A DNA stretch of 64,000 nucleotides from positions 124,001-188,000 of the forward strand of contig JALOON010000045.1 in NCBI GenBank assembly GCA_025454405.1, read 5' to 3'. Shown piece after piece: positions 52,544-63,906 of the stretch (the stretch's first letter is position 1; each line of letters opens with the position of its first letter). The DNA is from Oscillatoriaceae cyanobacterium Prado104 (lineage in GTDB: Bacteria > Cyanobacteriota > Cyanobacteriia > Cyanobacteriales > Microcoleaceae). The position numbers and the translations under genes were made by a program. Under the pieces are notes generated by a model. The model made no database searches, was not told the origin of the DNA, and saw only the letters and a program-made list of their open reading frames with translations.

Positions 52544-52596
52544 TTCAGGCAAACGCAGATGTATTTACAACAGATCTGTGTTTGCCTGAATTTTTC
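52544..52596. terminator. Strong hairpin with T-run
   Basis: Arms TTCAGGCAAACGCAGAT and ATCTGTGTTTGCCTGAA pair with one G-T, followed by TTTTTC. It lies after the decayed RTX copy and before a long non-coding gap. The remainder of 52597-53365 holds AAGTTAAGCAAGTTAAG heptamers and A/T-rich sequence, which presumably includes the promoter of the RTX gene. Confidence 0.55.
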
Positions 52597-53365
52597 ATTT
52601 ATAGTCGTTGGTTGCGTCAGCTTGTACGTTCGATCGTCACTCGGTAAATCTTCTGGTTGGTGAGCCGAGCGATCGCCTATTTCCCCACTTAACGCTTTAA
52701 CACATTTTTTAGGACGATCGAACCGCAAGATAGCAAAAAGTTAAGGAAGTTAAGCAAGTTAAGCAATATATCATGTACGAGGGATTGTTCCAGCATATCA
52801 TAGAATATGTATATGTTTTGTTACAGTTTGTAATGCGACGACCAAACAAGGCAGACGATAAAATTCCTAATTTTATAATTTCTTAATAAAAACCTACTAG
52901 ACATTGAAAAACAAAACAACTATATCTAGTAAAACGCATAAAATATACCGCGTATTCATCAAGGCAGGGCAGTAATGGATAAACTCTCAGACCGCAATGT
53001 TACAAATATTGCAAGCCAAACATCTTGAAACAAGAGCATTAACTCAAAAATATTTTTCTAGATAAAACTTTCCAACTAACCCCCTATATCTGCTTGTAGG
53101 GGCAAGAATCGCGCAATTTAGTCTGCGGTAGCGACTGCGATTAAAAACTCGATCGAACCCAAAAGATCGATAGTTTTTGCTTGCGGAAAACTGCTGCTGC
53201 AAAGGCGCGATCGAAAGTTCCAGAATCGCAGGCAAACTTGGCGGTGCGAAACAGTTTCGTTTGCTCAAAATCCCGCACGAATCGCGACTGCTGCAGCTAG
53301 CCGCCTCAATGACTTTTCGAGACATTAACCAACTTTCAACACGCAATCAAACAGGAGAACTCAAC

Positions 53366-56300
53366 ATGGTAGCATCGTGGCAAGAACAAGGTCCCCGTCC
53401 CATCAATACTGACACCGTCAAACAACAAGTCGGAGCAATTCGCGCCGTAGTAGCCCACCCTACAAATCCAGATATTATCTGGGTGGGTGGCGTCAATGGC
53501 GGGATCTGGAAAATGGAAAACGCCACTAAAGAGAATCCTACCTGGACAACATCCACAGATGCGCTAGATTCCTTGTCCGTCACGGCCCTCGACCTCGACC
53601 TAGCCGATACTAATTACAATACCCTGGTAGCAGGAATAGGTAGATTCAGTTCTTTTGCCGGAGTCGGCGGTAAATTGATTGGCTTGGCCAAGACTACCAA
53701 TGGGGGGACTAGCTGGACGCCGATCGGCGGTACAACTTTGAGCAATACCAGCATTGCTAGCGTTGCCGTTCGAGGCAACATCATCATGGCAGCTTCGGCA
53801 GGCAGTACCACAGGACTGTTCCGCAGTACAGACGGCGGCAATACTTTTACCAATATCGCAGGCGATCCAGATTCCGGACTGCCAGAAGGTGCATTTAAAG
53901 AATTGGCGAAAGATCCGAGCAATCCCGCCATCTTTTATGTAACTGTACTCGGTCAGGGCATCTTCCGCAGCACCGACAGTGGGGCTAGTTGGCAAAACAT
54001 CACCAATAACATTACAGGAATAGGAAATACAACTAACAATTTCAGGGTAGCAGTTCACTCAAAAAACGGCATCACAGCAATCTATGTTGGTGTCGTCAAT
54101 AACTCGGCACTTGATAGCATCTGGCGATCGCAAGATAACGGTGTTAACTGGGTAAAAATGGGTCCTCTCATTACTCAAGAACAATTAGGCAGCGATCCAT
54201 CCAAGTTAACCCCCGTTGGTCTGCATCCGGGAAAACAGGGTAACACGCACTTTTCCTTAATCGCCGATCCGAACGACCCCAATATTGTCTATGTGGGCGG
54301 GGATTCGCAGACATTACCAAAGCCACAATCCAAGCTAGTAGATAATAAATGGGTAAGAATTCCTAACTCAGTTGGCGGAACCTTCTTTACTGGCAGGCTG
54401 TTTCGGGGAGACTTTTCTCAAGCAAGCAGCACACAATGGACGCCAATTACCGATAAGTTTGCTAACGGTACAGCACCTCACGCTGACTCTCGCAATATGA
54501 CATTGGATGCTGCGGGAAACTTGCTCGAAGTAGATGATGGCGGTATTTACAAGCGCACCAACCCAAAAAACGATACCGGTCGTTGGACATCTCTCAACAA
54601 CAATTTGGGAATCACCGAAATGCACTCGGTTGATTACGACGCCAATACCGGAACCATTATGGGTGGAGCCCAAGATAATGGCAGTTCTGAAGGACAGGCT
54701 TTCGGCGATCGCAAGTGGCAAGAAAGAGCGGGGGGAGATGGCGGTAGAGTCAGAATTGACGATAGCAACCCGGAATTCTCGATTCGCTATGCTAGCGCTC
54801 AAAACCTTAGCAATTTTCACTACCGGCAAATCGATACAAAGTCGAAAGTTGCTGTGGACAAGGTTTACCCTGAACTGACAGTAGGAAATACCAAGCAAAA
54901 TCTCCGACAGTACGAAGGCGTTGAATTGCCTTTCATCACTCCTGTGGAGTTGAACAAGGTTAAATCAGATTGGTTGGTCATCGGCACTGAACAAAGTGTC
55001 TACGAATCGAAAGACCAAGGTGAAACCCTAACTGATCTGAGCAACAAAAGCTTGCCCGCAGAAGTGGGAGCGATCGCCTACGGTGGCAAATCAGGCGGAG
55101 TTGACAATCCTGATGTTCTTTATATCGGTGCGGGGCAGGAACTTTTCCTCAGAACTGTCGCTGGCAATCAACCAATCAAAGTAGCAAATTATCCCCCCGA
55201 TAACAATTCTGATTCAATTATCGATATTGTTCTCGACCCAAATGATTGGAAAAAAGCCTACGTACTTACTGGAAAAGCTATTTACCGCACTATCAACGAA
55301 GGGGCAAGCTGGACTAATATTACAGGTGATTTAACAGGTAATGCCAAACTCGGTAATACTCTCAAAACGATCGAGTATGTCTCGGGTACTACAGATGGTC
55401 TTCTGGTAGGTGGTTTGGGAGGTGTTTATGCGATTCAGTCTCCTGCTACTACTGCGACATTTCAATGGACAAAGTTTGGGACGGATTTGCCCAATATCAT
55501 TGCTTACGAGTTAAATTACGATGCCAAAGCCGATCTGCTAGTGGTAGCTACTTTGGGACGGGGTGCGTGGACGCTATCAAATGTTAAACAAGAAATAGCA
55601 ACACCAACACCAACGCCAACCCCAACGCCAACCCCAACGCCAACCCCAACCCCAACACCAACACCAACGCCAACCCCAACGCCAACCCCAACGCCAACCC
55701 CAACCCCAACGCCAACGCCAACGCCAACCCCAACACCAACGCCAACACCAACGCCAACCCCAACACCAACGCCAACACCAACGCCAACACCAACGCCAAC
55801 CCCAACACCAACGCCAACACCAACACCAACGCCAACCCCAACCCCAACGCCAACACCAACATCGGGGCCTCCAAAGTTATACGTCAGTAATACCGAAATC
55901 CCCCAAAGCATTCTGGATTACGGAAATCCGGAGGATGACGATGACGATCCAGGCGATCCCTTGGGAGAAAATGAATTTCCGCCCTCACTTTGGATAGAAG
56001 TCAGCCTTGATGCCCCCAGCACAGTACCTGTAACTGTAACTGTTTCCACTCAAGACGGGACAGCACAAGCTGGTATCGATTACATTCCGATCGAAGAAAC
56101 CATCACTTTTGACCCAGGTGTAACTTTCCAGGAAGTGCGGATTGAAATTCCACTAGATACTGCGATCGAACCCGATCAGTTTTTCTTAGTAAATTTGAGC
56201 AATCCTGTCGGTGCCACGATCGCGAAAAGTCAAGGCAGAGTCATTCTCAAAGCTGACGCAGGCTCACCTTTGAGCGATAACGAGATCGATGATGGCACTC

Positions 56301-57971
56301 CTTACGAAGACTTCCTAATCGGAGGAGAGGGCGACGACACCATGAACGGGTACGAATCTGACGACACCCTGGATGGTGATGCTGGTAACGATTTGCTCGA
56401 CGGCGGTACGGAGAATGACAGTCTGGTTGGCGATCTCGGCGATGACACTCTCTGTGGCGATGACGGTAACGATACCCTCAATGGCGGTGACGGCAACGAC
56501 TCTCTCTGTGGCGAAGCCGGCGACGATTCCTTGGTTGGCGGTAGTGGCAACGACACCCTCGATGGCGGTCCCGGCAACGACACCGTTGACGGCGGCGACG
56601 GCAACGATAGCGTTGTCGGCGGCCCCGGCAATGACAGCATCGACGGCGGTGCAGGAATAGATACCCTTTCCTACAGCACTTCGACATCACCAGTCAATAT
56701 CAACCTCGCCACCGGCAACATCAAAAACATCGAAGTAGTCACCGGCACAACTTTAGCCGATACCATAGTTGGCAGCACCAACAGCGAAAACTTAATCGGC
56801 AACGGCGGCAAAGACAGCCTCACTGGTGGCGGTGGCAACGACACCTTAACCCTAGATCCCGCAACAGCCGCAGGCAGCAAAGCACAAGGCGGTGCAGGTA
56901 TCGACAGCCTGAATCTGGGCGCTACTTCCTTAGTTTTGCCCTTAACTCCCGGTCAAATCGGCATCGGCCGCAGCGGCAGCAGCGCGATTATCGACTTAAA
57001 TAAAGACGGTGCGATCGATGTCGGACAAGATATCGAACTGCTCAACTTCTTTGCAGGAGTCAGCGGCAATCTTCCTGGCAGCGGCTTTATCGAAAACGTT
57101 GCTAATTTGTCGGGCAATGCGATTCTGGCGCAATTTGCAACAACGCCAACTCCCGCGCCAACTCCAACTCCGACTCCCACACCTCGCGGCCCGAGGATTT
57201 TAACGCCTGCAATTCCGATTCCCGTGCCAAATACCACCGTTGATTCTATTTTCAATGGCGGCCCCTTGAACGATTTGTTAATCGGCAGCAATTCCCAAGC
57301 AGATGCCCTCAACGGTTTCGCTGGCAGCGATACGATTTACGGCTTGGATGCTATTTGGCAATGCTGGCAATGACTTTGTTGATGCCGGAAATGGTAGCGA
57401 TATCGTTTATGCCGGTAAAGGAAACGACGGCATTTTAGGAGGCAGCGGCAATGATTCGCTGTACGGACATAAAGGATTTGATGTAGTTTTGGGAGGCGAC
57501 GGCAACGATGAAATTTTTGGAGGGAAGGGCGATGATTCTCTCGGTGGCGACGGGGGGGATGACAGCATTTTCGGTCAGTTAGGCAGCGATTACTTGCTGG
57601 GCGGCAGCGGCAATGATGCCGTCATCGGTGGCGACGGCGATGATACTTTAGGGGGTATCGATCCGGTGGCTGATACTTCGGCAACACCAGAATTCGATAC
57701 TTTAACAGGGGGTGCAGGTAACGATCGCTTCCTGTTAGGAGATAGCGATAAAATCTACTATTCCGGTGATGGCAATGCGGTAATTACTGACTTTAATTCG
57801 GCGGAAGATGTCTTAGTTCTTTCGGGAGTCAAGGCGGATTATTCGCTGTCGGTTTCGGGGAATGTAACGAGCATTTTTCTGAAGCGGACAGGTCAAGCTG
57901 ACAATCTGATTGCGACGGTGGAAGGGGTGACAGATTTGAATCTCGATCGACCTTATTTCACTTTCCTTTAG
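53366..57971 (+). pseudogene. Secreted beta-propeller/Calx-beta/RTX protein, frameshifted near the C-terminus
   Basis: Large modular protein. Residues about 1-745 are BNR/sortilin-like beta-propeller repeats (e.g. [31 protein letters not shown]). Next is an about 90-residue Thr-Pro tract coded by a hexamer array, a Calx-beta domain ([20 protein letters not shown]...[11 protein letters not shown]), then many GGxGxDxL RTX Ca-binding nonapeptides. The frame leaves the family at 57350 ([10 protein letters not shown], stop 57373), but the next frame continues without a break: [17 protein letters not shown], more RTX repeats, and the final domain ending VTDLNLDRPYFTFL at 57971. So one small indel near 57350 splits the gene. 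There is no N-terminal signal peptide, consistent with type I secretion by the lost C-terminus. GGAG before ATG 53366 sets the start. Confidence 0.85.
55600..55860. repeat. CCAACN hexamer array coding a Thr-Pro linker
   Basis: About 43 tandem hexamers of the form CCAACG/CCAACA/CCAACC, all read as Thr-Pro. Third bases vary but the amino acids do not, so the linker is under selection for composition or is kept by hexamer slippage. A shorter Thr-Pro linker occurs again at about 57140-57185. Confidence 0.95.
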
Positions 57972-58061
57972 CAGCGAGTTCATGTCCGATAGAGCTAACA
58001 AAAATGGTTTGCAGTAATAAGGATTTTAGTTAGGAGTTTCAGAGGACTAAAGTCCTTACTG

Positions 58062-58317
58062 CGAACCTTTCCGCTCTCGGTCGATCGGGCATCTGAACGA
58101 ATTGCTGGTTCGCTCTATGCCCCATGTCTCGCATTTGATGATTTCGTTTGCGAGTTAGTTTGGACAAAAAACTATCCCAATAAGCTTGCGGTTTACCTAC
58201 TTTACGCTTGGCAACTCGTTTGTTGTAAAGTTGATTCATGATTGAGTTACGCGCCTTCCTGCAAAAAACTGATGCTATACTTGGAAATTCAAGCCGTCCT
58301 GTAAGGACGGGGTTTTC
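58062..58317 (-). mobile_element. IS605-type relic with tnpB fragment and left-end hairpin
   Basis: On the minus strand, after the left-end hairpin CCGTCCTGTAAGGACGG (58294-58310), only a middle piece of tnpB remains: YNKRVAKRKVGKPQAYWDSF, then LSKLTRKRNHQMRD, then RANQQFVQMPDR. Family members have a longer region between the last two, so there is an internal deletion; the N- and C-terminal parts are gone. The hairpin matches those of the element at 8951-10224, though the TnpB type differs. Confidence 0.7.
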
Positions 58318-58383
58318 AACCCAGTTCTCTGATAATGTTCTACTGGGAAGGGAGTAAAATCTAAAATCTAAAATTGGGAAATT

Positions 58384-60030
58384 ATGGCTTTAGTAATTGC
58401 GGGCGATCGCAGCGGCTCGGGAAAGACTACTGTAACGCTCGCTCTGTTAGCTTTTTTGATGCGCGATCGCAGAACTCGCAACTTGAATGTTCAATCTTTT
58501 AAGGTCGGTCCGGATTACATCGATCCTATGTTTCATGCTTTCGTTACCGGCCGCCCCTGCCGCAATTTAGATCCTTTATTAACTTCTGAATCTTACGTGC
58601 AACAGTGTTTTTGCCGTCATATTCGAGATGTTAATTATGCCTTGGTTGAAGGGGTGATGGGTTTATTTGATGGGGTTTCTTGGAAGAAGGAAGAAGGAAG
58701 AAGGAAGAAGGAAGAAGGAAGAAGGAAGAGGGAAGAGGGAAGAGGGAAGAGGGAAGAGGAAAGTTTAGCAACTGATTTTGAAACTTATGTAAGGAATGGA
58801 GGGAATTTAAAAGGAACAGAATTTGATTATCCTATTGCTTTTGCTTCTACGGCTCATGTTGCTGCTTTGCTGAATTTGCCTGTATTGTTAGTAATTGATT
58901 GCAGCAGGCTTTCGGGTTCTGTGGCTGCGATCGCCCACGGTTTTCGCTCTTTTAATAGCCGTCTTAATTTTGCTGGTTTGGTGTTAAATCGGGTGGCTAG
59001 CGATCGGCATTTGGAGTTGCTTCAAGCTGCTTTGGAACCGCTGAATTTGCCAATTTTAGGGGTGTTGCGCCGGGATGATGCTGTTAGTATTCCTGACCGA
59101 CATTTGGGTTTGATTCCTGCTGGAGAGTTGCCGGATCTTGAGGTTGCGATCGATAAGTTGGCGGATCTGGCCGCTGTTTCTTTTGACTGGGACCGACTTT
59201 TGCCTTTGTTGACCTCATCTGCAAATGAGCCGGCAATGGGGGGAGCTGAGGGGTGCGAGCAACCTGGGGGGGGTGAGGGGTCAGAGCAACTTTCGGGTAG
59301 GCACAGTCTCCCTAACAAAATGATAACTCAAAAAACTCAAGTTGTCAACTGTTTGGGGAAAAAAATTGCGGTGCGAATTGCGGTGGCGCGCGATCGAGCT
59401 TTTAATTTTTACTATCAGGACAATCTAGATTTATTGTCAGATTTAGGTGCCGAGTTGGTATTTTGGAGTCCGCTGGATGATGCGGTTTTTCCTGACAGCG
59501 TGCAAGGGTTGTATTTTGGCGGCGGTTTTCCCGAAGTGTTTGCGAAGGAATTGAGCGGTAATGTGGTAATTCGGGATGCGGTAAGAAGTGTTATTTTTGC
59601 GGGAATGCCGGTGTATGCGGAGTGCGGCGGTTTGATGTATTTGTGCGATTCTATTGTAGACTTCGAGGGCAATTCTTGGCAAGGGATTGGTGTGTTGCCG
59701 GCGGCGGCGGTGATGGGAAAAAGTTTGACTTTGGGATACCGAGAAGCTGTGGTGGCGAGAGATAGTTGCTTGTTAGCTGCGGGGGATGAAGTTTGGGGGC
59801 ATGAATTTCATCGATCGCACTTAAGTGTAGAGCCGATTAATCCAGTTTATCGCAGTTGGAGGTACGGGAAACGGGGAGAAGTTGAGGCGGTTGGTGAAGG
59901 TTGGGGAATTCATCGAGTTCATGCTGCTTATTTGCACTTGCACTGGGGTGTTCGGCCGGATATTCCGATGCGGTTTTTGCAGGAGTGTGCTGATTTCGAT
60001 TTTAGGGGTTGCAAGAGCGATCGGGCGTAA
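58384..60030 (+). CDS. cobB: Cobyrinate a,c-diamide synthase
   Basis: 548 residues; CobB/CbiA amidates the a and c side chains of cobyrinate with glutamine and ATP, in B12 synthesis. N-terminal P-loop ALVIAGDRSGSGKTTVTLAL, VQSFKVGPDYIDPMFH, VEGVMGLFDGV. C-terminal glutamine amidotransferase with GMPVYAECGGLMYL (catalytic Cys) and WGIHRVHAAYLHLHWG. It is about 80 residues longer than usual. The excess is a Lys/Glu/Arg-only stretch (about residues 100-125) made by a GGAAGAA heptamer array, and a second low-complexity Gly/Glu stretch near residue 280-300. Neither falls in a core motif, so the enzyme may still work. No other cobalamin gene or riboswitch is in the window. Confidence 0.9.
   Translation: MALVIAGDRSGSGKTTVTLALLAFLMRDRRTRNLNVQSFKVGPDYIDPMFHAFVTGRPCRNLDPLLTSESYVQQCFCRHIRDVNYALVEGVMGLFDGVSWKKEEGRRKKEEGRRKREEGRGKREEESLATDFETYVRNGGNLKGTEFDYPIAFASTAHVAALLNLPVLLVIDCSRLSGSVAAIAHGFRSFNSRLNFAGLVLNRVASDRHLELLQAALEPLNLPILGVLRRDDAVSIPDRHLGLIPAGELPDLEVAIDKLADLAAVSFDWDRLLPLLTSSANEPAMGGAEGCEQPGGGEGSEQLSGRHSLPNKMITQKTQVVNCLGKKIAVRIAVARDRAFNFYYQDNLDLLSDLGAELVFWSPLDDAVFPDSVQGLYFGGGFPEVFAKELSGNVVIRDAVRSVIFAGMPVYAECGGLMYLCDSIVDFEGNSWQGIGVLPAAAVMGKSLTLGYREAVVARDSCLLAAGDEVWGHEFHRSHLSVEPINPVYRSWRYGKRGEVEAVGEGWGIHRVHAAYLHLHWGVRPDIPMRFLQECADFDFRGCKSDRA
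58682..58760. repeat. GGAAGAA heptamer array inside cobB
   Basis: About eleven tandem heptamers, first GGAAGAA then GGAAGAG. Because 7 is not a multiple of 3, the frame stays open only for particular copy numbers; here it encodes a K/E/R/G-rich insert. Similar short units lie at 60593-60612. Confidence 0.9.
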
Positions 60031-60359
60031 AGTTTGTTTGCTGCGATGATGTGTCAATCTGACTGGTACGGCAATTAATGGTGAAAGCTGTTGTTTTTAT
60101 ATTTCCGTAAAGTAGGGGACAGATTATTGCTGTGTCCCCTGGGTAGAGGTGCCACTAGCGCAACAGTCTGCGAGCTCTACCTTTGTCGCGCCGCCCGGAC
60201 AAACGCCGAAATCTTACGGAAACAAGGCTTAGAGGCGCACCCGCTGCCCGAAACATTGATACCCGGAAGGCGTGCGGATCGAAATAGTGACATTGTACTG
60301 AAAGGTCGATCGCTCTACCGTCTATACATTAAGTACATCTAGTAAAGAAGAATCTCGCT

Positions 60360-60485
60360 ATGGAAATCGTCACTTACTTGCCTCAAACCCAATCTCCCTT
60401 AAGCTGCATTCGTCCGACAAAAAAAACCAACCGCCCCGAAACACCCGCCAGCAACATCTTAGAGTTCTTAATGAGAATCGCTTAA
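60360..60485 (+). CDS. Possible 41-residue peptide
   Basis: ATG preceded by AAAGAAGAA, reading MEIVTYLPQTQSPLSCIRPT, a Lys/Asn/Pro-rich middle, and NILEFLMRIA. No family recognised. The gap 60031-60733 otherwise holds TTAGGTG heptamers (60519-60558) and no clear gene. Confidence 0.25.
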   Translation: MEIVTYLPQTQSPLSCIRPTKKTNRPETPASNILEFLMRIA

Positions 60486-60518
60486 ATAGTGGAGAGTTGT
60501 CACGCAGGCAGAAGAAAA

Positions 60519-60558
60519 AAGGTGTTAGGTGTTAGGTGTTAGGTGGTAGGCGTGAGAT
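60519..60558. repeat. TTAGGTG heptamer repeats
   Basis: Three exact and one near-exact GTTAGGT units followed by AGGCGTGAG. Another member of the heptamer style seen throughout the window, with a different unit sequence. Confidence 0.8.
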
Positions 60559-60733
60559 ACTCACACCTCAAACATCTCTCCCCGAATCAGGAAGAAAGAA
60601 GAAGGAAGTGTTGAGGCAATGACAGCAACCGACAATCCAACAATCCAACAATCTAAAATCTAAAATCACCTTGACAGTTGGCACGGGGTTTCACTCCAGC
60701 TTTCCGATCGAAAACAGGGAGCAAGAAGTAAAA

Positions 60734-63523
60734 ATGTTAGAAGTTTTATCTCGATCGCACCAACTTCCTCAAGTTCAAGCTGAGTTAGGCAGCAACCAAG
60801 GTAAAATAGAAGTATTTCCTTCTGCTTCTCCTTTATTGCCCGTGTCCGATTTGCCAGTAACAAAATTTGAATATCAAGTTGGTGGGAGTTTGCCAGCAAA
60901 TGCTCCCACTTACGTTACTAGAGCGGCAGATCGCGAACTTTACGATGCCTTGAAAGCGGGTGAATTTTGTTACGTGCTCACCTCCCGGCAAATGGGCAAA
61001 TCGAGTTTGCGAGTGCAAGCAGCGCGCCGCTTGCAAGCAGAAGGTACTGTCTGCGGCACCGTGGATATTACAGGAATTGGCACTGCCCAAATGACTGCGA
61101 TGCAGTGGTATGCGGGTTTGACAGCTACTCTTGCTAATAGCTTTAAAATTAAAATAAATGTGCGGAATTGGTGGCGCGATCGAGATCATTTGCCGCCTGT
61201 TTTGAGATTGCATGAATTTATCGAACAGGTATTGCTGCCTGCGACCGATCGCAACTTAGTTGTATTTATCGATGAAATTGATAGCGTTCTCTCACTCAAT
61301 TTTGACGCCGATGATTTTTTTGCCATGTTGCGGAGCTGCTACAACAAGCGCGCTGAAGATCCGGAATACCGCCGCCTGACTTTTGCTTTGTTCGGCGTAA
61401 CTACTCCCTCCGATTTAATCGGCGACACAAGCAAAACTCCGTTTAATATCGGTCGGGCGATCGAACTTAAAGGCTTCGAGTTAGCAGAAGCAAAACCTTT
61501 AGCTCGCGGCTTGTCAGAACAAGTGGAAAATTCTTTAGAGATGCTGGAGGAAATACTGTATTGGACGGGGGGACAGCCATTTCTCACGCAAAAGATTTGT
61601 CAGTTAGCAATCGAGCAATTACCAGCACAAAATAACAGCTATCGGGTCAAATGCCAGGAATTTATTGCCGAATTAGTCCGGTCGCGGGCGATCGAAAATT
61701 GGGAGTTTCAAGACGAACCGGAACATTTAAAAACCATCAGCGATCGATTGTTAGTAAATACCCAACACACCGGCCGATTGCTGGGAATTTACCAACAAAT
61801 TTTGCTGGAAATTCAAGATTCTCCCACCGAGAATCAGTCAATCTTTTTAGCTGAGAACAGTTCCGAAATCAGGGAACTGCTGCTGTCTGGTTTAATAGTA
61901 AAAGACCGAGGCAAAGTGAGAGTTTACAATCCCATTTATGCCTCGGTTTTTAACTGCGATTGGATACAGAAAAAATTAGCAAAACTCAGACCTTACTCGG
62001 AGTCGATCGCGGCTTGGGAAGCATCTAACAATACCGACAATTCCCGCTTGCTGCAAGGTCAAGCACTAGCAGAAGCGCTAACCTGGGCAGCGGATAAAAG
62101 TTTGGGCGATCGAGACTATCAATTTCTGTCGGCCAGCCAAGAATTAGAGAACCTGCAAATTCAAAAAGCTTTAGAATTAGAAAAAGCCGCCTCAAAAATT
62201 TTAGCAGAAGCCAACTCAGTATTGACAAAAGCACAGCAAAAAGCTAAGCGGACGGTGCAACTGAGTTTGTGTGCGCTCGCAGCAATTGCCACGATTGCAG
62301 CAGGCGTTATAGCGCATACCAGTCGAATTGTCCTGCAAATTGAAAATCAAAAAGAACAAGCAATAATTTCTCAAATCGAAGCCCTTAACTCCACAGCCGA
62401 ACTATCCCTCAGCTACGACCAATTAGGAGCTTTAATCGCAGCAGTCGGCGCTGGTAAAAAATTGCAAGAAATAGAAGTTTCCCCAGCACTCAAAGAGCAA
62501 ACTATCAACAGATTGCGCAGGACTCTCAATGCAGTGCGAGAACGCAATCGTTTTCCCAAAGGACATACGGCTAGCTTCAGCCCAGACGGCAAGTTAATTG
62601 CTAGCGCAGGCGACAGTCATGCTGTAAAAATTTTTCAGCCAAACGGCAAATTAATTTTAACTTTGCCGGGACACAGCGACTCAATAACGGAGGTAAGATT
62701 TAGCTCGGACAGCCAGTTAATTGCCTCCGCAAGTTTCGATCGCACTGTCAGGATTTGGAGGCGCGACGGCACTTTGCAAAAAATTCTCAAAGGACACCAA
62801 GATTTAGTTTGGAGTGTGAGTTTTAGCCCGAATTCCCAACTAATTGCTACAGGAAGTTCCGATCGCACTATTAAACTTTGGAGCGCTGCAGGAGTTGTGC
62901 TGCAAACTTTAAAAGGGCATACCAAACCCGTTACGTCTGTCAGGTTCAGTCCCGACGGCAAGATGTTAGTTTCTGGAAGTCAAGATAGCACTCTCAAACT
63001 GTGGAAACGCCAAGGAGAAACACAATTTCAATTTTACAAAACTCTTTCAGGCCACCGAGATGAAGTGTGGGGCTGCAACTTTTCACCAAACGGCAAATTT
63101 ATCGCTTCAGCAAGCCACGATTGGAAGGTGAAACTTTGGACCCCTGACGGTAAATTGTTGCGGACTCTCACAGATTCTACAGCAGGTGTGGGGAGCGTCA
63201 GTTGGAGCAGCGACAGCAGCAAGGTGGCAGGGGGGAGTACGGACGGCAAGGTGAGGCTGTGGCGCGCTGACGGCACTTTGCTGCAAACTTTTAAGGGACA
63301 TCAGGCGGATGTGTGGAGTTTGAGTTTTAGTCCCGATCGCACTACTTTAGCATCTGCCGGGAAAGATGCCTCGGTAAAACTTTGGAGTCTCGATGCTGCG
63401 GAAGTGAAAGCGCCCGAGCTCCCTGAATTGCTCGCCCTCGGCTGTCGCTGGCTGGGCGACTACCTGCAAAACAATCCCGACGCACGGAGTTCGCGACATC
63501 TGTGCGATAAGACAAGCAATTAA
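60734..63523 (+). CDS. AAA-like ATPase with C-terminal WD40 propeller
   Basis: 929 residues. An AAA-like (AAA_35 type) domain at about 45-400 has [20 protein letters not shown] (P-loop), [13 protein letters not shown] (Walker B) and [18 protein letters not shown] coiled-coil-like region (about 490-525, [21 protein letters not shown]) precedes one membrane helix ([16 protein letters not shown]). Seven WD40 repeats close the protein (e.g. [30 protein letters not shown]). The ATG at 60734 follows GGGAGCAAGAAG and is preferred to an upstream TTG. Such proteins are common in filamentous cyanobacteria and are thought to be signalling or sensing ATPases; the partner is unknown. Confidence 0.85.
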   Translation: MLEVLSRSHQLPQVQAELGSNQGKIEVFPSASPLLPVSDLPVTKFEYQVGGSLPANAPTYVTRAADRELYDALKAGEFCYVLTSRQMGKSSLRVQAARRLQAEGTVCGTVDITGIGTAQMTAMQWYAGLTATLANSFKIKINVRNWWRDRDHLPPVLRLHEFIEQVLLPATDRNLVVFIDEIDSVLSLNFDADDFFAMLRSCYNKRAEDPEYRRLTFALFGVTTPSDLIGDTSKTPFNIGRAIELKGFELAEAKPLARGLSEQVENSLEMLEEILYWTGGQPFLTQKICQLAIEQLPAQNNSYRVKCQEFIAELVRSRAIENWEFQDEPEHLKTISDRLLVNTQHTGRLLGIYQQILLEIQDSPTENQSIFLAENSSEIRELLLSGLIVKDRGKVRVYNPIYASVFNCDWIQKKLAKLRPYSESIAAWEASNNTDNSRLLQGQALAEALTWAADKSLGDRDYQFLSASQELENLQIQKALELEKAASKILAEANSVLTKAQQKAKRTVQLSLCALAAIATIAAGVIAHTSRIVLQIENQKEQAIISQIEALNSTAELSLSYDQLGALIAAVGAGKKLQEIEVSPALKEQTINRLRRTLNAVRERNRFPKGHTASFSPDGKLIASAGDSHAVKIFQPNGKLILTLPGHSDSITEVRFSSDSQLIASASFDRTVRIWRRDGTLQKILKGHQDLVWSVSFSPNSQLIATGSSDRTIKLWSAAGVVLQTLKGHTKPVTSVRFSPDGKMLVSGSQDSTLKLWKRQGETQFQFYKTLSGHRDEVWGCNFSPNGKFIASASHDWKVKLWTPDGKLLRTLTDSTAGVGSVSWSSDSSKVAGGSTDGKVRLWRADGTLLQTFKGHQADVWSLSFSPDRTTLASAGKDASVKLWSLDAAEVKAPELPELLALGCRWLGDYLQNNPDARSSRHLCDKTSN

Positions 63524-63739
63524 CTTTTGTTTGCCATGCCTTTGTGGCAGCTTATGGCTTAATTATCCGAGCGCTTGCGCGCAAAAATAGTAGCTAATTC
63601 AGTCCGATCGTTATATAATTTTAATTCAGGGTAAAAGTATATTGCAAGGGTACAACTCGCAATTGTTTGAGGCAATTGTCTGAAAAATTCAAATTAAATT
63701 AATGCGATCGAAGACTGAAGGTTGTGATTGCTACCAGCA

Positions 63740-63757
63740 CAGGCTCGATCGAGCCTG
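63740..63757. promoter_or_regulatory. 18-base perfect palindrome
   Basis: CAGGCTCGATCGAGCCTG, perfectly self-complementary, about 150 bases before the last gene start. It could be an operator or simply a hairpin built on a CGATCG core, which is frequent here. The rest of 63524-63906 is A/T-rich with no gene. Confidence 0.35.
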
Positions 63758-63906
63758 GATCGATTAAATTAAGATAATGAGGTTAATTGCCATCCCATAA
63801 AACTATCGATCGCGCAATGCAAGTAGCACGAAAAATCTCTTAATCCAGTTGCCAATGTCCATTACCAAAGGAAGCAGCAGTGTATGAAAATGATTGGTCT
63901 GGTTGC

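Noticed and set aside
55516-55911. Antisense frame made almost entirely of Val-Gly repeats
   Set aside because: It is the complement of the Thr-Pro hexamer array of the RTX gene and has no independent support.
60091-60342. 83-codon frame reading ...RTNAEILRKQGLEAHPLPETLI...
   Set aside because: Slightly protein-like in the middle, but no ribosome binding site, no recognised family, and the start lies in A/T-rich sequence. Not strong enough to call a gene.
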